Shown in pieces: positions 35,160 to 43,663 of a stretch of DNA of 64,000 bases. The DNA is from Kitasatospora sp. NBC_00458 (GTDB lineage Bacteria; Actinomycetota; Actinomycetes; Streptomycetales; Streptomycetaceae), in NCBI RefSeq assembly GCF_036013975.1, contig NZ_CP107904.1, forward strand, positions 1,240,001-1,304,000, in the 5' to 3' direction. The first letter of the stretch is position 1; every line of letters starts with the position of its first letter. The notes under the pieces were generated by a model. That model was not told the DNA's origin and did no database searches. It worked only from the letters and a program-made list of their open reading frames with translations. The position numbers and the translations under genes are program-made.

Positions 35160-35909
35160 TCACCTCGCCTGGGCGAGACGGACGGCGTCGGGGCCGGCCG
35201 GGAAGCGCAGTTGGCCGGTCGTGTCGTGCACGGCCCGCCAGACCGTCTCGGCGACGTCGCTCTCCCTGGTGAACAGGTCCTGGCCCGCGAAGGCCTCCAT
35301 GGCCTTCCGCGCCCAGGGCGCGTAGGGCTCGGGGACCAGGTCGTCCGGCGAGCCGCCGTGCGTCGCCCGGCCCGCGAAGTTCGTGGTCAGGCAGGCGCCC
35401 GGCTCGACCGTCACCGCCCGCACGCCGAAGGGCTCCAGTTCGAGCGCGAGGGAGGCGGTGAACCCCTCGACGGCCATCTTGCTCGCCTTGTAGACGGCCG
35501 AGAGCGGCATGTGCCCCAGCACCACGCTGGAGGTCACGTTGACCACCACGCCCGATCCGCGCTCGCGGAACAGGGGCAGGACCGCCTGTGTCACGGCCAT
35601 CACGCCGAAGGTGTTGGTCTCGAAGACCTCCCGCACCCTGGCCATCGGGGTGCCCTCGAACACGCCGATCGACGGGACGCCCGCGTTGTTGACGAGGACG
35701 TCGACGGGCCCGGCGGCGGTGAGCGCGGCGTCGATGCTCCCGGGCCTGGTCACGTCGAGTCCGACGACGCGGAGCCGGTCCGAGTCGGGCAGGTCGCCCC
35801 GGTGCGGCGTCCGCATGGTGGCGATGACGTTCCACCCCCGCGCATGGAAGTGGCGGGCGGTCTCCCGCCCGTAGCCGGACGAGGTGCCGGTGATCAGTAC
35901 CGTCTGCAT
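35160..35909 (-). CDS. Short-chain dehydrogenase/reductase
   Basis: A 249-residue classical SDR oxidoreductase. The cofactor motif is TGTSSGYGRE (about residues 8-17), NNAG occurs mid-protein, and the catalytic set is Ser (VTSSV) with YKASK. The arginine after the second strand favours NADP(H). ATG 35909 follows AGGGGG. An AraC-type operator and promoter module lies 77-135 bp upstream (35986-36044), nearly identical to the one before the monooxygenase gene at 37117, so it belongs to the same regulon. The substrate is likely a carbonyl or alcohol compound that also induces the AraC regulator. Confidence 0.92.
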   Translation of the reverse strand: MQTVLITGTSSGYGRETARHFHARGWNVIATMRTPHRGDLPDSDRLRVVGLDVTRPGSIDAALTAAGPVDVLVNNAGVPSIGVFEGTPMARVREVFETNTFGVMAVTQAVLPLFRERGSGVVVNVTSSVVLGHMPLSAVYKASKMAVEGFTASLALELEPFGVRAVTVEPGACLTTNFAGRATHGGSPDDLVPEPYAPWARKAMEAFAGQDLFTRESDVAETVWRAVHDTTGQLRFPAGPDAVRLAQAR

Positions 35910-35985
35910 GCTGTGCCCCCTGCGAGGTGGTGGGATCGGCGGACGGACAGACACTTTCCTGCCCTGCGGGAGAACCCGTGATCCC

Positions 35986-36044
35986 ATTGAATCGCTCCGA
36001 CCTGCACGAACAGTAGAACGATCCTCGCTCTCGCTTGCACGATC
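35986..36044 (-). promoter_or_regulatory. AraC-type operator and -10 box for the SDR gene
   Basis: The 31-bp operator (36014-36044) is the inverted counterpart of 37014-37044 with only two mismatches. It contains CGATC at one end and GATCG at the other, around CTCGCTC. A -10-like TTCAAT on the minus strand lies at 35986-35991, 22 bp downstream of the operator, matching the geometry of the other copy. Confidence 0.75.
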
Positions 36045-36061
36045 GTGTCCGGCGCCGTCGC

Positions 36062-36967
36062 TCAGGACAGGGCACCCGCCGGGCCCCGTGCGGCGGTCCG
36101 CAGCCGGGCCGCGTCCCTGCTCGGCGGTTCGCCGAACTGGCGGCGGTACTCGCGGCTGAACTGCGAGGGGTTGTCGTAGCCGACGCGGTGGCCCACCCCG
36201 GTGACGTCGCCCGGGTGCGTGGCGAGCAGCAGCCGTGCCTCCTGGAGCCGGATCTGCTTCTGGAACTGGATGGGGCTCATCGCGGTCACCGCCTGGAAGT
36301 TGCGGTAGAACGCGGAGACGCTCATTCCGGACAGGCGGGCCACGTCCTCGACCCGGAAGGGTTCGGCGTAGTGCTCGCGGATCCAGCGGACGGCGCGGGA
36401 GACGTGGCTGAGGCCGCTGTCGGCGAGGCCGAGCTGACGCACCGTCGCGCCCTGGCTGCCGGTGATCAGCCGCCAGAGGATCTCGTGCTTGACCAGCGGC
36501 GCCAGAACGGCGCGGTCACGCGGTTCGTCGAGCAGTCGCAGCAGCCGGAGCACCGCTTCGAGCAGGGCGGGCGGGGCGTCGCTGACGGCGATCCCCGACG
36601 GCGTCCCGGCGCCGGCCCGCGGGGCGTCCCCGGCCCCGGCCCGCAGCAGCAGTTCGGCCACGGCGGACGGCTCCAGGACGAGGCCGAAGCCGAGCGCCGG
36701 CTCCTCGGGAGCGGCCCTCGTGAACTGGCCGGTGACGGGCATGTCGACGGAGGCCACCAGGTACTGCCCGGGCCCGTACTCGTAGACCCGGTCGCCGAGG
36801 GCGAGCCGCTTGGCGCCCTGGGCGATGACGGCGAGCACCGTGCCGGACATCGCGGGTTCCGGCGGGTCCGCCCGGTCCACCCGGGAGATGAGGACGCCGT
36901 CGACGGCGGTGGTCCAGTCGGGCCGGGCGTGCCGGGCGAGCAGGGTGCGGATCTCTTCGAGAGGCAT
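36062..36967 (-). CDS. AraC-family transcriptional regulator
   Basis: A 301-residue regulator. The N-terminal half is the AraC_N cupin-like ligand domain (LGDRVYEYGPGQYLVASVDMPVTGQ), and the C-terminal half has two helix-turn-helices (VEDVARLSGMSVSAFYRNFQ and VTGVGHRVGYDNPSQFSREY). ATG 36967 has a G-rich site upstream. Near-identical 31-bp sequences upstream of the SDR gene and between this gene and the divergent monooxygenase are almost certainly its binding sites. It probably activates both targets in response to a small molecule, perhaps an aldehyde or quinone. Confidence 0.9.
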   Translation of the reverse strand: MPLEEIRTLLARHARPDWTTAVDGVLISRVDRADPPEPAMSGTVLAVIAQGAKRLALGDRVYEYGPGQYLVASVDMPVTGQFTRAAPEEPALGFGLVLEPSAVAELLLRAGAGDAPRAGAGTPSGIAVSDAPPALLEAVLRLLRLLDEPRDRAVLAPLVKHEILWRLITGSQGATVRQLGLADSGLSHVSRAVRWIREHYAEPFRVEDVARLSGMSVSAFYRNFQAVTAMSPIQFQKQIRLQEARLLLATHPGDVTGVGHRVGYDNPSQFSREYRRQFGEPPSRDAARLRTAARGPAGALS

Positions 36968-37013
36968 GCCCCCATTGCAGCAGCAGTCGGCGGGGAGCTC
37001 TCGGAATCGCGAG

Positions 37014-37071
37014 GATCGTGCAAGCGGGAGCGAGAATCGTTCTACGTCTCCGCAGGTCAGACCGGTTGAAT
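37014..37071 (+). promoter_or_regulatory. AraC-type operator and -10 box for the monooxygenase operon
   Basis: The operator at 37014-37044 matches the one upstream of the SDR gene at 29 of 31 positions. The homology continues through CAGGTC to a -10-like TTGAAT (37066-37071), 21 bp downstream. It also lies 47 bp upstream of the divergent araC-type gene, so it could serve autoregulation. Confidence 0.75.
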
Positions 37072-37116
37072 GGAGGAACTCCGGCACACCGGCCCAGCAC
37101 TGCGGAAGAGGATCAC

Positions 37117-37434
37117 ATGATCGCCGACTACGGCTTCGCCGCCACCCTGACCGCCCGGCCCGGCCTGGGCGACCGACTGGTCGACCTGCTGCTGACCGGC
37201 CTGGACGAGGACGGCCCGGGCTCCAGCGAGCACTGCGTCGTCTACCTCGTCTCGCGCTCCGCCTCCGACCCCGACGTCGTCCACGTCATCGAGGGCTGGA
37301 CCAGCGAGGAGGAGCACCACCGGATCTTCGCCGACGCCGCGGCCCAGGCCATCGTGGCCCGGGTGGGCGAGCTGCTGACCGGCGAACCCCGGTACACCGA
37401 CTGCGTCCCGGTCCGCGGCAGGACCGCCTTCTGA
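37117..37434 (+). CDS. Antibiotic-biosynthesis-monooxygenase (ABM) domain protein
   Basis: A 105-residue ferredoxin-like dimeric alpha/beta barrel protein. Features are the N-terminal strand FAATLTARPGLGDRLVDLLL, the central VYLVSRSASDPDVVHVIEGWTSEEEH and a helix around FADAAAQAIVARV. ABM proteins include cofactor-free quinone-forming monooxygenases and many quinol- or electrophile-related enzymes. ATG 37117 follows GAAGAGG. It is the first gene of a unit with the alpha/beta hydrolase and lies directly behind the AraC operator module. Confidence 0.85.
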   Translation: MIADYGFAATLTARPGLGDRLVDLLLTGLDEDGPGSSEHCVVYLVSRSASDPDVVHVIEGWTSEEEHHRIFADAAAQAIVARVGELLTGEPRYTDCVPVRGRTAF

Positions 37435-37511
37435 CGTACCGAACCGAACCGGACCGGCGGCCCGCGCCGGTCGGCCCGCACAGCCCGACACCGTCCCGAG
37501 GAGAAATGACC

Positions 37512-38516
37512 ATGACCACCACCGGCCCCGCCCTCGACCCCGAACTGCGCGCTCTCCTGGCCGACCTGCCGCTGACCTCCGGGCTCGACCCCGACACGCT
37601 CGCCCTGCTGCGGCGGCTCCCCCCGACACCGGTCGACTCGCTGCCCACCCGCCGGCGGGTCGAGCGGCGCGACATCACCGTGCCCGCCGGGGACGGCACC
37701 CCGATCCCGCTGTCGGTCCTCAGCCCCGCGGACCCCGGCCCCGCCGCCGCGCCCTGCGTCTACTGGATGCACGGCGGCGGGATGATCATGGGCGACCGCT
37801 TCTCGCAGATCGACATCCCGCTGGAGTGGCTCGACGAGTTCGGCGCGGTCGTGGTCTCCGTCGACTACCGGCTGGCGCCCGAGGCCACCGGCGGCACCCT
37901 CGTCGACGACTGCTACCGGGGGCTGCTCCGGATCGCCGGACACGCCGCGGAGCTGGGCATCGACCCCGACCGGATCGTCGTCGCCGGTGCGAGCGCCGGC
38001 GGCGGCCTCGCGGCCGGCACCGCCCTGCTGGCCCGCGACCTCGGCGGTCCGGCGATCGCCGCGCAGGTGCTGATCGGCCCCATGCTCGACCACCGCAACG
38101 CCAGCACCTCCAGCCTCCAGCACTCCGGGGCGCCCGGCGTCTGGACCCACGAGAAGAACGAGTTCGGCTGGCGCGCCGTCCTCGGGGAGCCGCCCCACGA
38201 CGCGGTCTCCGCGTACGTCTCGCCCGCGCTGGCCGACGACCTGTCCGGCCTGCCGACCTGCTACGTCGACACCGGCTCCGCCGAGGTCTTCCGCGACGAG
38301 GCGACCGAGTACGCCACCCGCATCTGGGCGGCCGGCGGCCAGGCCGAACTCCACGTCTGGGCGGGCGGCTTCCACGGGTTCGACGCGCTGTACCCGCAGG
38401 CGCGCGTCTCGGCCTCCGCCCGTCGCACCCGGACCGACTGGCTCACCAGGGTCCTGGGCGCGGACCGGTCGTCATGCCCGCCCTCGACGGCGCTCCCGCT
38501 CCCGGCCACGCCGTGA
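37512..38516 (+). CDS. Alpha/beta hydrolase, HSL-type esterase
   Basis: A 334-residue serine hydrolase of the hormone-sensitive-lipase branch. The oxyanion motif is HGGG (residues 87-90), the nucleophile is Ser161 in GASAGG, the acid is probably in DTGSAEVFRDE and the histidine in GGFHGFD. It cleaves short-chain esters or lactones. ATG 37512 has GAGGAG at 9 bp; an in-frame ATG at 37506 is too close. It follows the ABM monooxygenase by 77 bp, so the pair may form a short oxidation-then-hydrolysis route for the same compound that the SDR handles. Confidence 0.92.
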   Translation: MTTTGPALDPELRALLADLPLTSGLDPDTLALLRRLPPTPVDSLPTRRRVERRDITVPAGDGTPIPLSVLSPADPGPAAAPCVYWMHGGGMIMGDRFSQIDIPLEWLDEFGAVVVSVDYRLAPEATGGTLVDDCYRGLLRIAGHAAELGIDPDRIVVAGASAGGGLAAGTALLARDLGGPAIAAQVLIGPMLDHRNASTSSLQHSGAPGVWTHEKNEFGWRAVLGEPPHDAVSAYVSPALADDLSGLPTCYVDTGSAEVFRDEATEYATRIWAAGGQAELHVWAGGFHGFDALYPQARVSASARRTRTDWLTRVLGADRSSCPPSTALPLPATP

Positions 38517-38613
38517 TCCGGAGCGCGACGCCGAACCGGAACCCGCCCGGCTTCGGGCCGGCGAGCAGCCGCGAGGCCCTGCCCGCCGGCCCGGGACCGG
38601 GGGTGCCGGGTGG

Positions 38614-39399
38614 TCAGTGGCGGTGGTGGTTGTCGGGCTGGGCGGGGTCGCCGGGGTGTTCGAGGCCGGGGACGAGGGTGAGGCGGGTGGCGCGGGCCCG
38701 GTCGAGCCAGCGGACGAAGGCGGCGCGGCGGGCGGCGTCCCGGACCGTCGCGGCGGGGTCGGGACGCGCGGGCGCGGCGGGGTCGGGACGCGCGGGCGCG
38801 GCGCCCGGGAGCCCCCGGCGGGCGGTCCGGCCGTCGGCGGTGACCCACTCGTCCGGGGCGGCCGCGCGGAGGGCCGCCGCCAGGGCGAGCGGGAGGGTGG
38901 CCGGGTCGGCCTCGCAGGTGCCGCCGTCGGGGAAGGCGAGGTGCCAGACGGCGGGAGCGGCGGCGGGCCCGGTCATGGTGCGGTAGTGGGCGACCTCCTC
39001 GGCCGTGGGGGTGACGGCGGCGGTGACGGCCTCGTAGACGGCCCGGACCGCCGCACTGCCCTCGTACGCGGCGGCGGTGACGGAGCCGAGTTCGACGGCC
39101 GCCTGCTGGTCGAGGCCGGCGGGGGCGGCCTCGCGGGGGACGGCCAGGCCGCGTTCGGCGGCGACCGTCTCGCAGAGCGCCTCCGTCAGCAGCACCTGGG
39201 CCACCCAGCGGGCCAGTTGGCGGTCCTCGCCGCTGCCGGGCAGCGGCAGGGCGGAGGCGCGCGGCCCGGCGCGGAGGGCGGCGAGGCGGCGGTCGAGGCC
39301 GGTGCGCGGGAGGGGGCGGCCGTCGAGCAGCCCGAGCACCGCGGCGTCGGCGGGCCCGGGCACAGGCCCGAGCACCGCGGCGTCGGCGGGCCCGGTCAC
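38614..39399 (-). CDS. Uncharacterised protein coupled to the GH38 mannosidase
   Basis: A 261-residue protein that I do not recognise with certainty. It is alanine-rich and mainly helical, without a signal peptide. The middle (LARWVAQVLLTEALCETVAAERGL, then PTAEEVAHYRTM) faintly recalls the helical N-domain of SurA/PrsA-type chaperones but has no isomerase domain. The C-terminus has a repeated PARPDPAA stretch and ends NHHRH. Its GTG (39399) overlaps the stop of the GH38 gene by 4 bp (GTGA), so it is translationally coupled. A 30-bp direct repeat (39330-39395) duplicates the first 12 codons and offers a second GTG at 39363. A role in glycan processing is inferred from position only. Confidence 0.75.
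   Translation of the reverse strand: MTGPADAAVLGPVPGPADAAVLGLLDGRPLPRTGLDRRLAALRAGPRASALPLPGSGEDRQLARWVAQVLLTEALCETVAAERGLAVPREAAPAGLDQQAAVELGSVTAAAYEGSAAVRAVYEAVTAAVTPTAEEVAHYRTMTGPAAAPAVWHLAFPDGGTCEADPATLPLALAAALRAAAPDEWVTADGRTARRGLPGAAPARPDPAAPARPDPAATVRDAARRAAFVRWLDRARATRLTLVPGLEHPGDPAQPDNHHRH
39330..39395. repeat. 30-bp perfect direct repeat at a gene start
   Basis: The same 30 bases occur at 39330-39359 and 39366-39395 with a 36-bp period. They duplicate the N-terminal codons of the uncharacterised protein, including the start-codon context (GTGACC / GTGCCC). Confidence 0.85.
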
Positions 39400-42300
39400 G
39401 GCTCGACCACCACGGCGACGGTGGGGGCGTACTGGCAGCGGCCGAACCACATCACCTTGGCGAGCGCCCAGTAGGCGCCGGGGTCGGCGTCCTCGGGGGC
39501 GGCGAGGGCGAACTCCTCGACCGACTCGGCACCGGCCGCCAGGGTGAAGCCGCGGACGGGCGCGCCGACCGTCTCCCAGGTGCCCCACGGCGAGACGAGC
39601 TGCAGCTCGCCGCGGACCTCGCCGCGGGTGCGGTTGGCCAGGCGGACGCCGAGGACGGCGCGGCCGCCGGGGGCGACCCGGACGGTCCCGGCGGTGGAGT
39701 CGACGGTCAGGCCGGTGTCGCGGCCCCCGCCGGAGCCGGTGCCCTGGGCCGCGGTCCAGTCCTCGGGGGCGTCGCCGGGGACGGGCAGCAGGTCCGGCAG
39801 GTCCCCGACGGCGACCGTGACCACGTCCTCCACCTCCTGGCCGTCGTACGCGATCCGGGCGGCGGCGAAGTACAGGCCGGGCGCGGCGCCGTCCGGCGGG
39901 GTGAGGGTGACCGGGAACCGGAGGTGTCCGCCGGCCTCCAGGCGGTAGGGGCGGGCCCCGAGGCTCGCCGTCCACCCGTCCGGCGGGAGGATCCGGGCGG
40001 TTCCCTCGACGGCGGCGTCCCGCAGCTGGGAGGAGAGCACGACCGACAGTGTGACCGGCTCGCCGGCCGTTCGCAGCAGGCCGGGCGAGGCGCCGATCGA
40101 GACCGGGAGGTAGCCGAGCGGCGCCGGTCCCCGGTTGTGCAGCCAGTAGCGCGCGTGCACGGGCTGGGCCGCCTCGGCGACCGGGCCGAGGACCGGGCCG
40201 GCGGCGGGCTCCGCCACGGCGGGCCGGGCCAGCACGGTGGCGGTCCGGAAGCCCGCGAGGTCCGGCTCCGCCGGGCCGGTCGGCCGTTCCAGCAGGTCGG
40301 CGGCGTGCAGGTCGGTCAGCCCGAGGGCGCCTCCGAGCGTGACGGCCGCGCCGAGGCCGGTGGACTCGACCAGGCGGACGGCGAGCCGGTCGCCGACCGG
40401 TGCGGCGGAGCCGTGGGCGATCGGGTTGCCGGCGGGCTTGAGGGCGCCGAGCAGGACCTTGCGGGCGGGTTCGACCCGCAGCCAGGACAGGGCGGCGGGC
40501 AGCGGTCCGTCCTGGGCGGGGGCGGTCCGGGCGTACAGCGGGTGGATGAACTCCTGTCCCTGGGCGGGGAGTTCCTGGGACCGCCAGTCCCCCGGCCCGC
40601 CGGTCAGCGCGTAGTGGAACTCGTGGGTCCAGTGCTGGAGCTGGAAGGAGGCGCCGTCGGGCAGGGTCCGCCGGGGCGGGTCGATCCAGACGCCCGAGGG
40701 CCAGCCGGTGCAGGAGCGCATCAGTGAGAGGTGCAGCGCGCCGGTGGCGTCGACGGCGAAGCCGGGCAGGCCGTTGCTGAGCAACGCCACGGTGTGGTCG
40801 GCGAGTTGTTCACCGGCGTGGACGGGCCCGGGGCAGCCGGCGGTGATCCGGGCGTCGGCGAGGTCGGCGGCGAGCGCGGCGGGGTCGGTCACGACCAGGG
40901 CGGGCAGGGCCCGCAGGTCCCGCAGGTCGGCGCCGGGCCGCCAGACCTCGGCGAGCGGGGTGAGCGCGGGCACCCAGACGGCGCCGTGCTCCTTCAGTGC
41001 GGCCCCGTACGGCGCACCGGCCCGCTCGATCAGCTCCTTGGTGGCGTCGTTGTCCTCCGGTCCGCCGAGGAGGATCCGGAGGTCCGGGAGGTTGGAGTCG
41101 ACGTCGAGCCAGCCGTACCGGGCCCAGTCGGCGCCGGAGGTGGTGGCGGTGACCCCGATCCGGGCCAGTGCCACGACCAGTTCCCGTGCGCCGGGGGCGG
41201 ATTCGAGGTCCGGGACGACCACCTCGGCGACGCCGAACGCGCGTTCGCCGAGCACCGCGCCGGACGCCGGGTCGGTGAGCGTCGCGCGGGCCGTGGAGCC
41301 GAGGCCGAACCAGGTGTTGGCGGGGTTGTCCAGGGTCCACGGCGCCTCGGCGGAGTCGACGTCGGGCAGGGCGAAGCCGCGGCCGACGACGGCCCCGGCG
41401 ACCTCGCTGACCGGCAGTCCGCCGGGCACGTCGACGGGGAAGCGGAGCCGCAGCAGCCGGTCGGCGCCCGTGTAGTCGACGACCCGGGTGCGGCAGTCCA
41501 CCCGGTCCAGTCCGCGCCACAGCGTGACGGTCTGCTCGTAGCGGAGGCCGCTCCCGCCCTCGCCGGCGCCCCCGTCGACGGTGCCGCCGATGACCAGGCG
41601 CTCGCCGAGCGGGCCGGTCTCCCGGCGGACCTCGGCCGGCCGCTCGCCGGAGCCGGTCACCGGTCCCTTCGGGACGAGGTGCCAGGGGCCCTCGCCGAAG
41701 TCGGGGTGCTGCGGGTACTCCTCGTAGACGCGCAGCTCGTTGCCGATCCGGCCGCCCTGGATCAACTCCCGCCCGTGCAAAAGGTCCTGGACGGAGGACA
41801 GGCCGCCGCCGCGGGCCGGGTCGGCGGTCACCCGGTACCGGTCGTTGGCGATGGTGCACCCCCCGGCCGCGGACCAGGCGGTGCCCTCGGACGCGACGGC
41901 GGCGGGCACCAGCCGCCACGTGCGCCAGCCGAGCGCGGGCACGCCCTCGGCCAGGAACCGCAGCGTGCCGCGGTCGACGGCGCTGGGCACCTCGGTGCCG
42001 CCGTCGTCCAGCACCCGCACCGGGGCACGGTTCCCCCGGGGCAGCCGGACGGCGACCAGGTCGCTCCGGTCGAAGGAGAGGGTGTTGGTGACGACGACGG
42101 CCTCGCCCTCGCCGGTCGTGTCGATCCGCGCCGCCAGGGCCTCCAGCGCCCGGTCGCGGACATCCGCCGCCAGGTCGTACGCCTCCCGCCAGCCGCCGAG
42201 CAGGTCCAGGTAGACCTGGTCGGACTCGGAGCCGGTGATCGCGTCGTGGTGCGCGCCGTAGGCGAGTTGGCGCCAGACCTTGTCCAGCGCGGCGGACGGG

Positions 42301-43631
42301 TACCGCCCGAGCCCCTGCACCACGGCGAGGGTGGCGAGCTTCTCGGCGTCGACGGCGGCGACCTCGGCCGCCCGCTGGGCCTGCTTGGTGTCGATGTAGG
42401 AGACGTCCTTGCCGGTGTAGACCGGGTTCATGTCCCGGGTCTGCGGGCTGGGCCGGCGGCCGCTCCCGGCCAGTTCGGCGCGGACGGCGTCGAGGAAGTC
42501 GCGCGGGGTCGCGCAGACGAACCGCGGCCACAGGTAGCGGCCCGCCCAGGAGCGGTGGATCTCGGTGACCCACTTGTTGGGCGGGGTGTAGTCGGTGCCG
42601 ACCGGCAGCAGCAGGTTCTTCGTCGCGCCGACCGGCTTGAGCTTGCGGTACAGCTCGTAGACGGCCTGTTCGGCGGTGGCGAGGTCGGCGGAGGAGTCCA
42701 TCCACCAGCCGGCCGAGTAGTGGTGCGGCATGTAGTGGGTGAGCACGCCGTCGCCGGAGGGTGCGATCCACTCGAACTCGCTGGGGAACTGCATGACCCG
42801 TGCGTCGTCCTTGGCCTCGCGGAAGTTCCTCTGGATCGGGCCCCACTGGTGGAACGGGCCGCGCGCCCAGGCGCTGCCGGTGAGCCCGGCGGCGGCGAGG
42901 TGGCCGGGGAACTGCGGGTCGTGCCCGAACACGTCGAGCTGCCAGGCGGTCTGCGGATCGCCGCCGAGGACGTCGCGCTGGTAGCCGATGCCGTACACGA
43001 TGTTGCGGATCGTCGTCTCGGCGCCGGTGAGGTTGGTGTTGGGCTCGTTGTAGGTGCCGCCGACGAGTTCGACCTGGCCGCGTTCCAGCAGCCGCCGCAG
43101 GGTCTCGCGGCGCTCCGGGTGCTGGTCGAAGTAGGGCTTCAGGTAGTCGACTTCGGCGAGTACGAACGTGTAGACCGGGTCCCGCAGGGCGAGCTCCAGG
43201 TGGGCGTCGACGAGGGCGAAGCCGTTGCGCTCCCAGAGCGGCCGGGTGGTGGCGTCGGCGGAGAGCAGCTCCCAGGGCGAGGTGTAGGCGGCCTGGGTGT
43301 TCCACCAGACCGGGTCGTAGTGGAAGTGCGAGACCAGGAACACGGTCCAGCCGGGTTCGGCGACCTCGACGGTGCCCTCGGCGCGCGCGCCGGAGGCCCC
43401 TGGTCCGTGGGCGGTGACGGTGACCGGCAGGCGGGCGCCGACCGCGGCTCCGGTGATCTCCAGGGGGACTTCGACCAGCCCCGTGCCGGACGTCCCGCCG
43501 TGCACGCCGGGACCGGTGACGGTGATCCGGGCGGGCGGGCCGTCGAGGGTGACCCGCAGCAGCTGGCGCGGGGCGTCCTCGGGTCCGGTGAACAGGTCCG
43601 TGCTCTCGACGGCGGTGATGGTGACCGGCAC
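39396..43631 (-). CDS. GH38 alpha-mannosidase, long form
   Basis: A 1411-residue alpha-mannosidase. The GH38 metal site is HFHYDPVW (His104, Asp106) plus AHHDAITG (His461), and the nucleophile is Asp233 in QLDVFGHD. About 95 residues of beta-sandwich precede the catalytic domain, and the C-terminal 500 residues hold further beta domains (LANRTRGEVRGELQLVSPWG), which makes it longer than the usual 900-1000. No signal peptide is present after GTG 43631 (AGGAAAGGA upstream), so it probably acts on imported glycan. It lies 32 bp downstream of the secreted GH85 enzyme and overlaps the next gene, within the LacI-controlled leftward operon. Confidence 0.93.
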   Translation of the reverse strand: MPVTITAVESTDLFTGPEDAPRQLLRVTLDGPPARITVTGPGVHGGTSGTGLVEVPLEITGAAVGARLPVTVTAHGPGASGARAEGTVEVAEPGWTVFLVSHFHYDPVWWNTQAAYTSPWELLSADATTRPLWERNGFALVDAHLELALRDPVYTFVLAEVDYLKPYFDQHPERRETLRRLLERGQVELVGGTYNEPNTNLTGAETTIRNIVYGIGYQRDVLGGDPQTAWQLDVFGHDPQFPGHLAAAGLTGSAWARGPFHQWGPIQRNFREAKDDARVMQFPSEFEWIAPSGDGVLTHYMPHHYSAGWWMDSSADLATAEQAVYELYRKLKPVGATKNLLLPVGTDYTPPNKWVTEIHRSWAGRYLWPRFVCATPRDFLDAVRAELAGSGRRPSPQTRDMNPVYTGKDVSYIDTKQAQRAAEVAAVDAEKLATLAVVQGLGRYPSAALDKVWRQLAYGAHHDAITGSESDQVYLDLLGGWREAYDLAADVRDRALEALAARIDTTGEGEAVVVTNTLSFDRSDLVAVRLPRGNRAPVRVLDDGGTEVPSAVDRGTLRFLAEGVPALGWRTWRLVPAAVASEGTAWSAAGGCTIANDRYRVTADPARGGGLSSVQDLLHGRELIQGGRIGNELRVYEEYPQHPDFGEGPWHLVPKGPVTGSGERPAEVRRETGPLGERLVIGGTVDGGAGEGGSGLRYEQTVTLWRGLDRVDCRTRVVDYTGADRLLRLRFPVDVPGGLPVSEVAGAVVGRGFALPDVDSAEAPWTLDNPANTWFGLGSTARATLTDPASGAVLGERAFGVAEVVVPDLESAPGARELVVALARIGVTATTSGADWARYGWLDVDSNLPDLRILLGGPEDNDATKELIERAGAPYGAALKEHGAVWVPALTPLAEVWRPGADLRDLRALPALVVTDPAALAADLADARITAGCPGPVHAGEQLADHTVALLSNGLPGFAVDATGALHLSLMRSCTGWPSGVWIDPPRRTLPDGASFQLQHWTHEFHYALTGGPGDWRSQELPAQGQEFIHPLYARTAPAQDGPLPAALSWLRVEPARKVLLGALKPAGNPIAHGSAAPVGDRLAVRLVESTGLGAAVTLGGALGLTDLHAADLLERPTGPAEPDLAGFRTATVLARPAVAEPAAGPVLGPVAEAAQPVHARYWLHNRGPAPLGYLPVSIGASPGLLRTAGEPVTLSVVLSSQLRDAAVEGTARILPPDGWTASLGARPYRLEAGGHLRFPVTLTPPDGAAPGLYFAAARIAYDGQEVEDVVTVAVGDLPDLLPVPGDAPEDWTAAQGTGSGGGRDTGLTVDSTAGTVRVAPGGRAVLGVRLANRTRGEVRGELQLVSPWGTWETVGAPVRGFTLAAGAESVEEFALAAPEDADPGAYWALAKVMWFGRCQYAPTVAVVVEP

Positions 43632-43663
43632 GGGGCGGGTCCTTTCCTCGTGGAGCGGAGGAG

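Noticed and set aside
34399-36075. Possible fusion of SDR and exonuclease in one 558-codon frame
   Set aside because: The SDR is read in a different frame with its own start and stop; the exonuclease frame is merely open upstream because stops are rare at this GC content.
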